Source: Sialis fuliginosa (lineage: Eukaryota > Arthropoda > Insecta > Megaloptera > Sialidae). From it: 64,000 nt of DNA. Position numbers and translations under genes: made by a program. The stretch spans positions 39,990,001 through 40,054,000 of the forward strand of contig OY540810.1 in assembly GCA_961205875.1 (NCBI GenBank), in the 5' to 3' direction. The notes below the pieces were generated by a model that saw only the letters and a list, made by a program, of their open reading frames with translations, was not told the DNA's origin and did no database searches. This document shows positions 1 to 11,850 of this stretch, in pieces; the first letter of the stretch is position 1, and the number at the start of each line of letters is the position of its first letter.

Positions 1-241
1 ATTTGGTTGGTGCAGGTTTATTCATTAGGTCATAAAAAACATTTGTGCGTAAATGAAACACCAAGTTCTGCAAAGTTGATGAGTTCCGAGAGCTAACTCG
101 GACTCTTCTCCAAGACAAAGACAGAGCGTACCCATCACACCGAAACTCTATAGCCCGCTGGACGGTAACAAAGCTTGCCTTTACTGCAAGCCACTCACTG
201 ACGACAATTAACAATGAACAAAAAATGTACCTTGACCAACA
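1..241 (-). other. Open frame running off the left edge, GC-richer
   Basis: On the minus strand about 80 codons are open from 241 to the window start; the central part reads SEWLAVKASFVTVQRAIEF. I recognise no family and see no start codon at its upstream end. The segment is less AT-rich than the rest of the first 10 kb. It could be an exon, a transposase fragment or chance. Confidence 0.15.
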
Positions 242-296
242 CTAACACTGCAAACTGCTTGGAGAACGATGAAAAGACTAACTGTCAAAACACTGA

Positions 297-1995
297 TGCC
301 CGTTTGCACCGTATTAAACTTAAGTCAAGCTTATTGTTAGCTAAGTCTGGATTAAGTCTGAGCAAAGCTTAAGTTTTGTTTCGTTTGCACCGTCTCCCAA
401 GCCATCTTGCTTAGCTATAAAACCGTTAACCATATGACAACACTGTAAAAATCTAGTAACTTTTTATATCTTACGTTTGTGTACTTACACAAAGAAGCTG
501 ATATTTCAAAAACGCATTTGTTAAACACATATTTTAGTCGAAATTCAAAACAGAGGAACATAATTTCAAAAGAGAAATGTATTTACTAGACATACAAATA
601 AAAAAGGAAACATTAGACAAAATGAAAGAATAATTTAAAGTATTTTTATTTATTTATACATATGATAGTCATCAAACGAAACCGTCGATAAAAATTATAT
701 TCATCCATATCATTAAAATAATTTGAACGGGCATAATTCAGTCTTGGAAATCCATACTCAATAATGTCTATAATATCTAAATCGTCCTCAAAAATATCGT
801 GCCTTCAAATATCCATGATTGAATTCAACATAAAACAAATTATACTTAATTAACACAAAGAAACAGAACTATGTGACAGACGTTTATAGGTTATGACTTA
901 TGCAGTAATGTCCAGGTTATGTACAATAAGTATGTCGTTTGCCGATGTAATGACCATGCGCGAACACTCGATTCCCTACTCTTAGATTTAAGATAGACTT
1001 AAGAAGTTGTGCAGAACGGCGCAACGAAAATCGTTATCTTAAGATTGACTTAAAAATTCAGACTTAAGGGGGGGGGGGGGGGCTAAGGTTTTAAAGACGA
1101 AAAAAAGGCATATTTTCATGATTTTTTTTTGAAGATATGAATAATGTTGGTTTATTTATTTCATATACACGTTATAGTATGACATCTAAAGTATCTTTGG
1201 AAAAATTTTCAATTAAAAATATCAAAAAATTAGTCCATGACAGCAAATCTCTGGAGGCGCCTCGAAAAAAAGTTGTTATGCGGTGAACACCATAACTCGT
1301 TACCGGATCATGTAAAACAAAAAAATCGAAATGTGCTTGAAAGGTGATTTGTTTCCCTAGGTAGTCAGAGAGAGTTTTTTTTTTTTTTTCGATTTAATTA
1401 TTTTTGGCAGCATTTGAAAGTGAAAAACGTGATTTTCGCTAAAAATTTCGGTGAATGTGTTATTATAAAATGGAAAAAATGGTAAAAAAAAAAACTCTCT
1501 CTGATTACCTGTTGATTTATGTGTAGAAATAGTGTTTAAAATTTCAAAAGGATCAGTCAAGTAGATTTTGAGTTATAATGTTCACGAACTTCAAAAATGA
1601 CATTTGCGAGAAAATCGATTTAAAGTTTATTATACTCGAACATCCAAAATTAAGCATCAATAAAAGGGTATAATTTTTTATAATTACACAGAATCATCAA
1701 TGCCAGCTTCGTACAGTGAAACACTGTCGTTCAGGATGTCCAATGCATCTTTTTGTTTTTGCCTAAGTTGGGTTCTACCCTCTTTACTTGTACGCGCAGT
1801 TTGTCCGTATAAAAATCAAGCATGAGGGTCGGTCGCTTGAAACGCTGTATCTTCGTTAGTTTTATTCCGATTTACTTGAAATTTTGACACAACACTCTCG
1901 ACATGTTGTACATTCAGAAATTTTTTTTAAAAAAATGCATTTTAAAACCTTACCCCCCCCCCCCCCCCCCTTAACTAACACGGTGCAAACGGGCA
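297..1995. mobile_element. Non-autonomous DNA element with TGA duplication, interrupted
   Basis: TIRs TGCCCGTTTGCACCG (297-311) and its complement (1981-1995) are flanked by TGA on both sides (294-296, 1996-1998). The similarity extends inward to GACTTAA once the nested element at 1068-1970 is removed. The 3-bp duplication suggests a PIF/Harbinger-like origin, but TGA is not the usual TWA. No transposase seen. Confidence 0.65.
1068..1970. mobile_element. TTAA-flanked (piggyBac-like) MITE nested in the 297-1995 element
   Basis: Both edges are TTAA (1064-1067 and 1971-1974). The termini are long G and C homopolymers followed by TAAGGTTTTAAA and its complement. Removing it rejoins the two arms of the surrounding element, proving the insertion order. 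It contains an internal inverted repeat at 1361-1509 (CAGAGAGAG-T(n) against A(n)-CTCTCTCTG). The short open frames here are chance. Confidence 0.75.
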
Positions 1996-1998
1996 TGA

Positions 1999-3113
1999 CT
2001 GCTTCTCCTTCGTTTTCAAGCCAGCTTATGTACTACATATTTACACATGTAATATTTTTAATAAAATTTATCATGCTTTAAAATGTTATTAAAATTTATG
2101 TAACCTAATGACTAGTAAGTGTTTTTTTCTATTCTGTGCTGTCACAATGTTAAGACCATTGATATATTTATGTTTTATTAGTTTGGTGGGAAGAGGCATA
2201 AGAGAATATAAAATAAAATATTATAACAATTTATTTTATTCATTCTTATTAAAAACATGAAACCTCGAAGATATTGAATCAGACTTTTGAGTTGTGTTAA
2301 AGCCTATGGTCAATTTAAAATCGAATCAAAATTTTATATAAATAAAATGTTATTAAACCTATTTTAATATAAGTATATTTTTACGTGCTCCTGAAATATT
2401 CAATTACAAATACAATTTAAATACATTTAATATGGGAATAATGATAACAATGTATGACATTTCATCAAAACACATAAACAACATATACTTTATATTTTTA
2501 ATAACCACGCCTTCGCAGTCAATTATCAGATTATTTTATAGTCGCAAAACTAAATTAAACTGAATAATTATTCATGGGACTTTTTTTACTGAAGATAATA
2601 AAGAGCTTGGTATTCATATACACATATTAGAGATTCTTTTTAAAGTAGCTTTTCCCAGAAAACCATTAAAAACTTTTCTAATAAAAATGACGTATTAACT
2701 GAATTACTTCGCACAAATTCTAAATGCAGTAGCGTTCTAGTGTAATGAGATAAAAACAAAAATACGATATCAGAAAACAGCATATTGATAACTAAAGTTT
2801 ATTTCTGTGTATTAATAACGCGATTACAACCAACATATGGCATTTAAATATCAAAATAGGTGACATTTAGAATATAAATAGCATTTCGTTTTAAAGTTGT
2901 AACGTACACTTTTTATTTTATTTTGTACAGATAGAATGGGATGTTTAATTTATGTAAATATAATATGTATTTAAATTTGTTATTAATTAACTGCGGCTTT
3001 TCTATCGTCTAGTAGTTTTCAAGTATTATTGAACTCAATTTTTTTTGTTTCAGCTTACCAAATTTTTTATAATTGTGTAGTGAAGTAGATGTAAGATATA
3101 ATGTACTGGCACC
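1999..3113. other. AT-rich, nothing recognised
   Basis: No open frame of note, no inverted or tandem repeat that I could delimit. Confidence 0.5.
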
Positions 3114-3632
3114 AGTCTTGGATATCCCATTGTGGACACTTATTTAATTAAATGTACTAAATTAGAAATATTTGTTGATATTCGATTACTGCTATTACTG
3201 AATCATAATTTATAGACACTTAACTCTAAAACAGCTTAATTTGATGACAATCACATAATGGGTGTCAAAATGGTGGACATTTAAAATAATTATAATTGTA
3301 ATCTATTTATTGATTATTATATTACATATAACACATTGCTTAAAATTTTACGAATCTTTATTTTATAACTTTTATGTCACAGTATTTACCATTTTATAAG
3401 CATTAGCAAGTATTCTTCACTGGATTCCCATTACTGGTTTTACTTTATCTATTACTGGAGAAAAAAACGTAAATAAAATAAAAGGCTGTAATTTAAAAAA
3501 CAAACTATTATTATTTATAAACTATTTTTTTGTAGTAAGATGAGTTCATGAGAATTACAGAAAAGAAACCCATCAATTAGTCCAAAAAAACTGTATAACT
3601 TGCTTTTAAAGTGGCTAAGACTGATGCCAGTA
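3114..3632 (-). repeat. Dispersed TA-type repeat family, copy 1 (inverted)
   Basis: This copy has both ends: TACTGGCACCAGTCTTGG at the left and the complement of TACTGGCATCAGTCTTAG at the right, about 520 bp in all. Three further copies run in the plus orientation at 18455-19262, 38165-38684 and 53211-54697. Shared internal landmarks are the TTTTGACACCTATTGG and TTGTAATTCTCATGAACT regions. TA at both ends suggests a Tc1/mariner-type MITE. Confidence 0.65.
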
Positions 3633-4104
3633 TCTTAATCCCTTTTTCTTACTAGAAATAATTGTGATTTAAAATCCACTGAGTTCACTATTTTAATTTA
3701 GTAATTCCCGTGGCACTCATGGCAGATATTTTGTTTAGATTCAATTTTTGATTTCTATGTACTCCTAAAGAGAGATGCGTTAAACTCGAATTTTGCAAAA
3801 AATAATCAAAAGCATTTTCAAACTGAAAGATTAAATATATATGTATAATTTCCATAATTTTAAAATAATTTATCATTTCCGGCATATCGATTATTATCCA
3901 CGAGCTTTTCGAAAAATAAATCGAATTAAAAGTTTTATAAAACATTTTTTAAAGTACCTAATAATTACAATCCTTCAAAATGCTTTTTAATATTCTGCGA
4001 TTCATTTTACCGTGGTAATTTGAATTAGAATCATTTTTATAGTGTTTTTTACGAGTGTGTATAAATATATGTATAAATATAAGCTTTTTAAATATTTCAA
4101 AATA

Positions 4105-5887
4105 CACTCATCCAAACAATTAAAGGAACAAGAATTTAAACATTTTTTTTGGGTGCTTTTTGAAGTGCTGTATCTTTGTGAAAAATGGTCGTATCGAAAT
4201 AAAACAAAAAGCATTTTAAAGCGTCAAGTTTCTAGTTTTGAGATTTTTTAGCATCATTTTTTTTTAGTTACGGTTATCGCGCAATCAAAAGAAATAGTGG
4301 GACACAAAAATTTTCAAATTTTTTTAATTTTTTTTAAGGGTCCTCGGGCTTGGGAAATTTTTTATCAGTTAAACCAATGCATTGGTCAGTTAACTTGTTT
4401 ATTCAGCTTTAATTTGCTTTTTTTTGGTCTCTCAAAATTTTTTTTCGCCGAGATATCTGCCTTTAAATGAAAAATGATTCTTTTGTCTTCGATCATCAAT
4501 ATATCAGCAACTAATGATTAAACAGTAAATTTAAGGGCAGTTTTAAAAACTTGAATAAATTTCCTACAAGACCCTTTCATGACTTTATTAGAAAAAATAT
4601 TTTTTTTACCCTCACCATTAGTGTGAAAAAGTACAAAAAAATGACCTTTTATGTTCTTTTAGTAAATCTATCGCTACTTTACAAATATTGATGGGAAGAT
4701 TAATGTTGCCAGGTGATTTTACAGCTTAATGTACCTCCAACAGCCCTGTAAATTTTTTAATTGATCCATCGAACCGTTTTTTCGGACCGTTTGATCAAAG
4801 TTTTACAAAACAATTAAAGGAACATGTGTATTGTGTAACAGACTGGAACATAACATTGTGTAATCATCATCAAAATGTAGAAAACGATTTTCGATTTTTG
4901 ATTTTATTTACAGTTTTGCATTAGTTACTTCTTAAATTTGAAATGGAGAAAAAAAATTCCAAAAAATTAAAAAAACAATTTTTTTTTAAATTTTGAATTT
5001 TTTTTTCAAAATTTTTAAAACATTTCAAGAAACAATACTGACTCATTTTTGACTCGATTCGGCTTTTGCGTACCATAATTTTACTCATCTTGAATTAATT
5101 GCATTAATTAATTCTTTCGCAGCGGGAACCGTACGAAATTGTAAAATAATTTTGTCACGCATGCTGGAATCGAATTAATACGCAAGCAAAATTTGATCAG
5201 TCGGTTCGAAAAAACGGTTCGATGGATCAATTTAAAAATTTACAGGGCTGTTGGAGGTACATTAAGCTGTAAAATCACCTGGCAACATTAATCTTCCCAT
5301 CAATATTTGTAAAGTAGCGATAGATTTACTAAAAGAACATAAAAGGTCATTTTTTTGTACTTTTTCACACTAATGGTGAGGGTAAAAAAAATATTTTTTC
5401 TAATAAAGTCATGAAAGGGTCTTGTAGGAAATTTATTCAAGTTTTTAAAACTGCCCTTAAATTTACTGTTTAATCATTAGTTGCTGATATATTGATGATC
5501 GAAGACAAAAGAATCATTTTTCATTTAAAGGCAGATATCTCGGCGAAAAACATTTAGAGAGACCAAAAAAAAAATCAAATTAAAGCTGAATAAACAAGTT
5601 AACTGACCAATGCATTGGTTTAACTGATAAAAAATTTCCCAAGCCCGAGGACCCTTAAAAAATATTTAAAAAAATTGAAAATTTTTGTGTCCCACTATTT
5701 CTTTTGATTGCGCGATAACCTTAACTCAAAAAAAATTATGCTAAAAAATATCAAAACTGGAAACTTGACGCTTTAAAATGCTTTTTTTTTTATTTCGATA
5801 CGACCATTTTTCACAAAGATACAGCACTTCAAAAAACACCCAAAAAAAATGTTTAAATTCTTGTTCCTTTAATTGTTTGGATGAGTG
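4105..5887. mobile_element. Long fold-back element with mariner-like TA duplication
   Basis: Near-perfect inverted arms of about 700 bp (about 4105-4805 and 5205-5887) surround a roughly 400-bp AT-rich centre. The tip is CACTCATCCAAACAATTAAA; both outer edges are TA (4103-4104, 5888-5889). The ACAATTAAAGGAACA motif of the tip recurs once near the centre (about 4810). No transposase reading frame is present. TA target and tip suggest mobilisation by a Tc1/mariner-type enzyme; that is inference. Confidence 0.8.
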
Positions 5888-6584
5888 TATTATATGATTC
5901 AATTGTTTAGATCAATTAGTTCTATAATAAATATAACTAATATAGTATAGTATAGTGTAAATAGAGCTTTGAATTGCACATTACGAGTTGCCTATGGCTG
6001 ACCCAACGATAGGCGCAGTGAAAGACAAAGTGCAGATAAAATCAATATCTTACATCACGGCGACAATGATATGTGACGTCCACTGAGTATTATTTTAATC
6101 ATTCTTATATTTCATCAATCCGTAACGCTGAAATCTGACACTTTTCACAATTAAAACCAGAATTGTTTATGTTATGTCAATGTCTACGCTCTACATATGT
6201 ATACAGAAATGTGCAAAAGTATTCGTACGTTAATCTAATTTTAATTTAATTCATTTACTTAAGAAGATTGGGGTTGGGAAGTTAAAAGTTATAACATATA
6301 ATACAATTTTTACAAGTGCAAGTAGGACTTGTGCCCTGAGCGTTACCGTTATTTTAAACTTAATTACAATCCCAGTTTTGCTTTGTTTATAAAAAAAAAT
6401 CAAAAATTATAAAAATATAAAATTGTAAATTTGGAAAAATAAACATTGAAAACAAATACATTAATAAAATATTTTACAGAAGAACAACATATTTCAAAAA
6501 TATGCCACTGCAATTAAAAATAAAAATTTAGTGGCATGTGCTTGTTATATGAAAACCAGTAGTAACCACTGTAAAATACCGGGT

Positions 6585-6960
6585 GTTTTTTTTAAAGACT
6601 TTCCAGCGGATTATTTAAAAAAAATAACGAATTTTCAGAGAAAATTTTTCAGACCAAAGTTTCAAGGTTTCGAAGGGGCTAATTATTGACGATATGGGTT
6701 GACCTTGAAAAAGTCACCTTAATGGGTACTCAGGTTCAAATTATCTTTTTCAAATCTCAACCTAAATTTTTTGTTGCAAATTCGTAATTTACAAGGAAAA
6801 ATAAGCAACTTTTACCTGAAACATTTTTTCTGAAAATTGTCCATTTTTTATGATATGGAGCAAAACAAAAAGACATTTCTGGATATTCAATAATTTTTTA
6901 CTCAAAAACTATAAATTAACAAAAAAATTACAAGAGGAAAACAGTAGTTAGAATTAAACA
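6585..6960. repeat. Dispersed repeat related to 47225-47765
   Basis: The stretch from TTTCAAGGTTTCGAAGGGGC through TTTTTTGTTGCAAATTCGTA aligns with 47255-47390 at moderate identity. It begins near TACCGGGTGTTTTTT (about 6584), a common TA-element tip, but no matching right end was found. Confidence 0.4.
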
Positions 6961-7504
6961 AGGATTCTCAAATAATTGTTTTTATTCAAATTTAATATTA
7001 ACTTTTTTTGGGGGGAAGGATATGGTTTTTTAAATGGTAACTTTTTTAACGAAAACCTTCATATATATTTTTTTGATCTAATTCTACGAGAAAAAATAAA
7101 CTTTTGTTAAAAAAGGCGATTTTTAAAAGTTTATTTTAGCAAGTATTGAACGCGAGTTTTTTTTGTCATTTAATATAAATTAAATATGTAAAGAAAAACT
7201 CAACAGAAAAAATGTTGTTTTAAATGACAGTGTTTAAGCTTTTTAAATCGACTCAAAGTTAATGTTGTACTGTGAAACTGTTTCTTATTGTTTTAACCTT
7301 AACGATTTATCACTGAAATTTTAAATAAATTTAAATTTAAAATAGAGACATTACATATTAATTATTTCATAAACTTTTAGAGGGAGGGGGTTTATGTAGG
7401 TAACTATATTATTCTTTTTAAATATAAGCACGACTGTACTCAAAATGTCCACATGTTGAAACTGTAAACTGTATATTAGTGTACAATGTACAGTACACAT
7501 ACAC

Positions 7505-8190
7505 CAGGGCCGGATTAACAACGTAGCAGGAGTAGCAAATGCTACGGGCCCCGCGTCTCTGGGAGCCCCGCGACTTTGCGGAAAAATATCTCTTATTGGA
7601 CTTACCACTTACCGTCCAATGGATGATACGGGGTGTCCAAATCTACAGTAATTAATAATTTAAATATAGGGTTTCCGATCTCGATTCGATTTAATCGAAA
7701 AATCGATTTTTGAAGCTCCGATCTTTGATTTTTTTAATCGATTTTTCTAAATTTGCTCAAATCAAATCAAGAAAATTTGTTTGTAAAAGTGGTGTTTTAC
7801 ACACCTCAAAAAAATTAAAGGATAATTAAAAAAAAAGCAAAACAAAAAATTCAAATTTTCAAACAGTTATATTTCCGCGAAAATTAATTTAATTTACGTG
7901 TTCCAAAGCACATTTAAAAGTTTGTGCTTTCTAATGCGGTGTTCACACCAAAGAAAACAAAACAGCAACACGGTGTTTGAAAACACGTCGTATTTAAAAA
8001 TGCATAGGCTTTATTGCACTTTTGTCAAAAAGACACGATGTTGCTGTTTTGTTTTTTCGGTCTGAACACGGCATAATGTTTGAATAAAAATTTCAACAAA
8101 TTTTATCATCCCTTTCCGTTCTTTGCCAAGGGTTAAAAGGGTTCAAAATAACATTTGCTACGGGCCCCGCGCTTGCTTAATCCGGCCCTG
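7505..8190. mobile_element. hAT MITE, TSD ACATACAC
   Basis: Termini CAGGGCCGGATTAA and its exact complement are flanked by a perfect 8-bp duplication ACATACAC (7497-7504, 8191-8198). A second motif GCTACGGGCCCCGCG occurs near both ends. A relative lies at 50362-51156. The minus-strand open frame that crosses its left end is a shadow. Confidence 0.92.
7935..8073. mobile_element. 139-bp palindromic MITE nested in the hAT MITE, TSD TAA
   Basis: TIRs TGCGGTGTTCACACC and TGCCGTGTTCAGACC (complement of the right end) continue inward as AAACAAAACAGCAACA. TAA flanks both sides, matching the TWA target of PIF/Harbinger elements. Confidence 0.7.
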
Positions 8191-8302
8191 ACATACACCA
8201 TGTAGGTATGTATGTTTTCAGAATTACATTCCAATTATTATTCTGCATTATACATATACTCATTGTTTGATTTGTATATCATTTGGTCCTTTTATTTAAA
8301 TA

Positions 8303-9516
8303 CAGGGTGCCACAAGACTGTGTCAAAGTTCAATATTTCATTTATTATAACAAATGGAAGAAAACTTTAAATACAAAAGTTGTCAGGATAGACAAGCAGT
8401 ATATTTTTAAAATAGTTACATTTATGTAGGGTGTTTCATAAGTGCGTTACAAATCAAAATTATATGTATTTTTAAATACATACAAGTATATTTTTTTAAT
8501 TGTAATTTAAAAGCATTTATTCTTCTGGATATTTTGATATAAGTATGTGTGAGATTATGATTATACTGAACGGTTTAGAAATGATGACAATTTTTGTAAG
8601 AAAATTGGATTATTTTCAACACCTTGTGATTTTCTAATTAAAAAAAAAAATTGTTTTCTACTAAAAATAGTTTTGGCATTCGCTTTATTATTGTGATATT
8701 ATATTATACATTTACAAAATTGTATTCTTTGTACGGGTGTATCAAAACTCTGAACTTAAATTTTTTCAAAATTTTCAAACGAAACACCCTATTCAATTTT
8801 AAACACATTTTATAAACTATGTTCTATACGTAAATCCAGCCGTTAAAAATTTATTTGAAGATTTAATTTAATTTGAATGATAGCTTACAACTTGTGGACA
8901 TTTTGAACAAAGAAATTATTAACTTTTGTGTATCATTTTATTTATTTAATTTTTAGATTTTCATGTTTTTAAAGTTTGTTAGTTCTAACGAATTGTTTTA
9001 TGAATTATAATAAAGTTGTATTGTTTTTATAAAACATAAAATTGAATGGGCAATTCGAAAATGTGTAAATATATAGGATGTTCCGTTTGAAAATTTTGAA
9101 AAAAATTTAGTTCAGAGTTTTGATACACCTGTACAAAGAATACAATTTTATAAATGTATGATATAATATCACAATAATAAAGCGTATGCCAAAACTATTT
9201 TTAGCAGAAAATAATTTTTTTTTTTGTAATTTAATTGTTATCATTTCTAACCGTTCAGTATAATCCCACATATGCTTGTATCAAAATATCGAAAAGAATA
9301 AATGCTTTTAGATTTCAATTAAAAAAATATAAGTACTTTGTATTTAAAAAATATATAACTTTCATTTGTAACGCACTTATGAGACACCTATATAAATGTA
9401 ACTATTTTAAAAATATGCTGCTTGTCTATCCTGACAACTTTTGTATTTAAAGTTTTTTTCCATTTGTTATAATAAATGAAATATTGAACTTTGACACTGT
9501 TCTGGGACAGCCTGTG
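8303..9516. mobile_element. Fold-back element with arms of about 500 bp
   Basis: The left arm (from CAGGGTGCC, about 8303-8820) and right arm (about 9010-9516) are inverted copies, for example GTTGTCAGGATAGACAAGCA on the left and its complement near 9420. The outermost bases are TA at 8301-8302 and 9517-9518. The internal frame at 9235-9450 is arm sequence, not a gene. Confidence 0.8.
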
Positions 9517-10067
9517 TATTTATATCAGCTTGTATAAATGGACATAAAAGTGAATTAAAGCTCTCAATAGATTATCCAGGTAATTTATTGATTTACGAAA
9601 TTTCACGAGATCCCAGAGCTTTTTCTTTTGTTAGGCACATACAAGTCAAATAAATTTATACATGTACATATGTACAGTATTGTACAGTTTAAATTTCGTT
9701 TTAAATGCAGGTTTTCACTTAAACACACAGAATAAGTCCATTATAAAAATTTATGACACGTTTGACTAAATAAAATTGAAAAAGTGGACGGTATTGCATA
9801 CATATACAGAATAGTCCAGTTTGTGATACAGATATTTTAAGAGCGGATTCCTTAGCTCATTGCGAGTAAAAAATTGTACGGAAAGGGGGGTCTGTCTTCA
9901 ACACCCTCTGAGCTACAGGTGTTTTAAAACTTCCTTCAAAGTAGTACTTACAAAAAAGATTATCTCATAACTTCAAAGTAACCTAACTAGAGCAACCACA
10001 ATGAGTCAGTTTCATAGATAATTAACTAACGTATTTTTTGGTATAAGCGTTATTCTACTGGGTACGC

Positions 10068-10141
10068 GTCAACTCGGCGCATCCAACTCGGCGATGGTCA
10101 ACTCGGCGATGGCCAAACTCGGCGCCGGTCAACTCGGCGAT
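10068..10141 (+). repeat. Left terminal array, about 5 x 15 bp
   Basis: Units: GTCAACTCGGCGCAT, CCAACTCGGCGATG, GTCAACTCGGCGATG, GCCAAACTCGGCGCCG, GTCAACTCGGCGATA. Inverted relative to 11724-11844. Confidence 0.9.
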
Positions 10142-11178
10142 AAAAATTAATATTAGTAAATATATTTTTAACTAAAATTTGGCCGTGGGTTCATCCGCGT
10201 GTATTATGTATAATTTTTTTATCGATCCGTATTTTAACGCGAGGGATGAAAAAATGTAATGCTTATTTTTTTTTGTCTTAACTAGCCGCCTATTTTCATC
10301 TACAATCTTTGATTTGTGACGTGTTTTTTTTTTAATTTAAAATCTACATATTATAATTTGCAACAATCATTTTTTTGAAATTAAACTTATTGTTTGCGCC
10401 GAGATAATTTTTGCCCTTAAAAATTATATCATCAGCGGCATTGCGAAACGAACTAATTTTTTGCTGGTTCAAGTTGAATTGTTCACATGTAAAATTGTAA
10501 AAATGGCACTTACCTTTAATAGATGGTGGCTCCTGCATATATTAGGGATAGGATATATGGTTAAGGAGGAATATATGTGGCATCTAGGCACGCACCAGTC
10601 ACAAATTCTACACATTCACAATTACACAAAAAATAACAATTTTGCAGACCAATGTCTGATTATAAAAAAAAAACTATAAATATGTACTGATTTAGGTTGC
10701 GGTGGTCACAAACCCTTTTAGGCACTTTTAACTATATAAAAGTCTGCGGATTGACCTGTTTTATGTCACTATATTTTTCTACGCGTTGCACGTTATATGG
10801 ATATAATGATTGTTGTCTCAACTTGTTTAAAACTAAGACGGTGGCGTTGCAGCGCTACGTTCGGTCATTTACCAAACTACATTATTTTAAAATGCGGCGG
10901 CAACACTTATATTTCAGATTATACAAAATAATGAAAAAACGATGAATATAGCATATAATTTAATAGTAATTTCAAAAAAGTATTTAGTTTTAAAGAAATT
11001 TGGTGACAAATTTTCTCATTGTTATAAAATATCAAAAAAATGTGCTTTTTTTATTCAAATTGAACAATTAACTATTACAGCTGCTTAATATTTAATTCTT
11101 TACAAAAAAGTTGCATTCAGATATAACAAACATTATAAAAATTGCTAACTCTACCAATATATTTGCATTTGGTAAATA

Positions 11179-11518
11179 CGGAGAGTCTGGGGGTCCTCTG
11201 TCAAAAACTCTGAAAATCACGTGTTGATGTGTTAGAATAGAGTAGAGTATGCTGTATCTATGTTAATATATTATTTAGTGCATAGACAGAAATTCATAAA
11301 GCTAACCTAACCTACCTGAAAACGAACCAATCTATCTGGACTACTCTAACTTAAACTAAATTATTAAATATAATACAGCTAAACGTGGCCAGTCGTTTTA
11401 TAAAAATGCGTGATTTATTAAAGTTGGAAACCCTAGTCACGCATGCGCGTCAACTCTATTCTGAATAACTATATACGTGATTTTTCACAAATCTGACAGA
11501 GGACCCCCAGACTTTCCG
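11179..11518. mobile_element. TA-flanked MITE nested in the Foldback-like element
   Basis: CGGAGAGTCTGGGGGTCC at the left mirrors the complement of CCCCCAGACTTTCCG at the right; both edges are TA. About 340 bp, no coding content. Confidence 0.75.
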
Positions 11519-11723
11519 TATTAGCTTTGTATTTTTTGGCAGAAATACTGTTATAGTTTTTTTTTATTTAAAAAATAAGCATTAATTTTTTCCATTCGTG
11601 CTTCATACCACCATTCCTCCCGTTAAAATACGGGCCGATAAAACTATTTTATACATAATACACGCGGGTGAAGCCGCGGGCAAATTCTAGTTGAAAAATA
11701 TATTTACTAATAATTATTATTAT

Positions 11724-11844
11724 CGCCGAGTTGACCGTCGCCGAGTTGACCGTCGCCGAGTTGACCGTCGCCGAGTTTGACCGTCGCCGAGTTGACCATC
11801 GCCGAGTTTGACCGTCGCCGAGTTGACCATCACCGAGTTGACCT
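11724..11844 (-). repeat. Right terminal array, 8 x 15-16 bp
   Basis: Eight units of GCCGAGTTGACCGTC or close variants; two carry an extra T. This is the complement of the left array and is longer, so unit number differs between the ends. Confidence 0.92.
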
Positions 11845-11850
11845 GTCCCG

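Larger units (their letters stand above)
10061..11850. mobile_element. Foldback-like element with inverted terminal 15-bp arrays
   Basis: The left end is about five tandem units of GTCAACTCGGCGATG (10068-10141); the right end is eight units in opposite orientation (11724-11844). Inside the arrays the inverted similarity continues about 190 bp (to about 10330 and from about 11540), through a GCCGCGGG/ATTATGTATAA region. Terminal tandem arrays in inverted orientation are the hallmark of Foldback/Galileo and some MULE elements. The flanks share GTTATT-ACT imperfectly. The minus-strand frame rich in GDGQLGDGQ is an artefact of the array. Confidence 0.75.
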
